A DNA stretch of 64,000 nt from Spartinivicinus ruber (lineage in GTDB: Bacteria; Pseudomonadota; Gammaproteobacteria; Pseudomonadales; Zooshikellaceae): assembly GCF_011009015.1 (NCBI RefSeq), contig NZ_CP048878.1, positions 547,501-611,500 on the forward strand, given 5' to 3'. The notes beneath the pieces are model-generated. The model saw only the letters and a list, made by a program, of their open reading frames with translations, did no database searches and had not been told where the DNA came from. Shown one piece after another: positions 63,814 to 64,000 of the stretch. Position 1 is the stretch's first letter; the number at the start of each line of letters is the position of its first letter. The position numbers and the translations under genes were made by a program.

Positions 63814-64000
63814 GTGGCGGATACTACTTTGACAAAAGAACAACAAGATTGGCTGGATCAAGGCTTTTTCTTGCCTGACCTATGTACTACCAGGGCGGTA
63901 TTTATGCTGGTGGTGCTGGCGGAGCTATTTGTGTTAATTCTCGTGTTGGCTTTACCCAGTTCAATGGGATTCGACTGGAATCGCCTAGCATTAACATCAT
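63814..64000 (+). CDS. algZ: AlgZ/FimS-type sensor histidine kinase, N-terminal fragment (continues past window)
   Basis: A frame opens at the GTG at 63814 and runs off the end. The first residues (QDWLDQGFFLPDLCTTRAVF) and the following membrane segment (MLVVLAELFVLILVLALP) match the N-terminus of Pseudomonas AlgZ/FimS (FFLPDLC.VRAVL....). That protein is an unusual LytS-type kinase paired with AlgR and located next to argH. Only about 62 residues are visible. There is no clear Shine-Dalgarno, so the exact start is uncertain. Confidence 0.75.
   Translation, partial: MADTTLTKEQQDWLDQGFFLPDLCTTRAVFMLVVLAELFVLILVLALPSSMGFDWNRLALTS

Overview
The window looks like chromosomal DNA of a low-GC marine-type gammaproteobacterium. 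Evidence is the lptM-lysA-dapF-DUF484-xerC-yigB block with divergent cyaY, argH followed by an AlgZ/FimS-type sensor kinase (an arrangement known from Pseudomonas and relatives), glnK-amtB, argP/argO, chitobiase and PEP-CTERM-tailed secreted proteins. An Oceanospirillales-like host (Zooshikella/Spartinivicinus type) is my inference; it cannot be proven without a database search.

Layout. 1-2.1 kb: 3' part of a 23S rRNA, spacer, 5S rRNA and terminator. 2.2-18.9 kb: accessory and metabolic genes: an ElaA-like acetyltransferase; a TetR regulator with tet-like operators next to an internally deleted DJ-1/PfpI gene; a threonine-aldolase-like enzyme; a 217-residue protein carrying the LSGC signature of CNF1/BLF1 glutamine deamidase toxins; argP/argO; tetR/GST; periplasmic binding proteins (one frameshifted); an amino acid exporter with a divergent Lrp regulator; a PhzF protein; and a DUF2845 gene with an amber stop. 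19-28.6 kb: housekeeping genes: rep, a GGDEF/EAL protein, yifB, ubiK, and glnK-amtB behind a sigma-54-like promoter and a structured leader, then yjbQ. 29-37.6 kb: secretion and surface genes: a SutA-like small protein, lipoproteins, GH20 chitobiase, a PEP-CTERM protein, and a PKD lipoprotein with long Asp/Pro tracts. 37.8-39.8 kb: a compact bufABC (bufferin/MNIO) operon. 40-45.1 kb: yigB-xerC-DUF484-dapF-lysA-lptM with divergent cyaY. 47.4-57.5 kb: a type I restriction-modification island on the minus strand (hsdM, DUF1016 nuclease, hsdS, a broken AlbA_2/ATPase gene, hsdR, YgjP-type metallopeptidase and a 57-aa ORF). 57.9-64 kb: alcohol dehydrogenase, a 148-bp MITE-like element, SdrD_B-like and PEP-CTERM proteins, argH, an effector-like protein and the start of algZ.

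Several genes are broken by single lesions: an in-frame TAG in the DUF2845 gene, an in-frame TAA in the AlbA_2 gene, a frameshift in a binding-protein gene, and a microhomology-type internal deletion in the DJ-1 gene. Together they suggest active gene decay, although sequencing error cannot be excluded for the point lesions. Small palindromic elements occur near 23.4, 28.6, 36.2 and 59.0 kb. No transposase, phage gene, tRNA or CRISPR array was seen.

The most interesting loci are the LSGC deamidase-like protein (6090-6743), the bufABC operon, the structured glnK leader, and the decayed tetR/DJ-1 locus.
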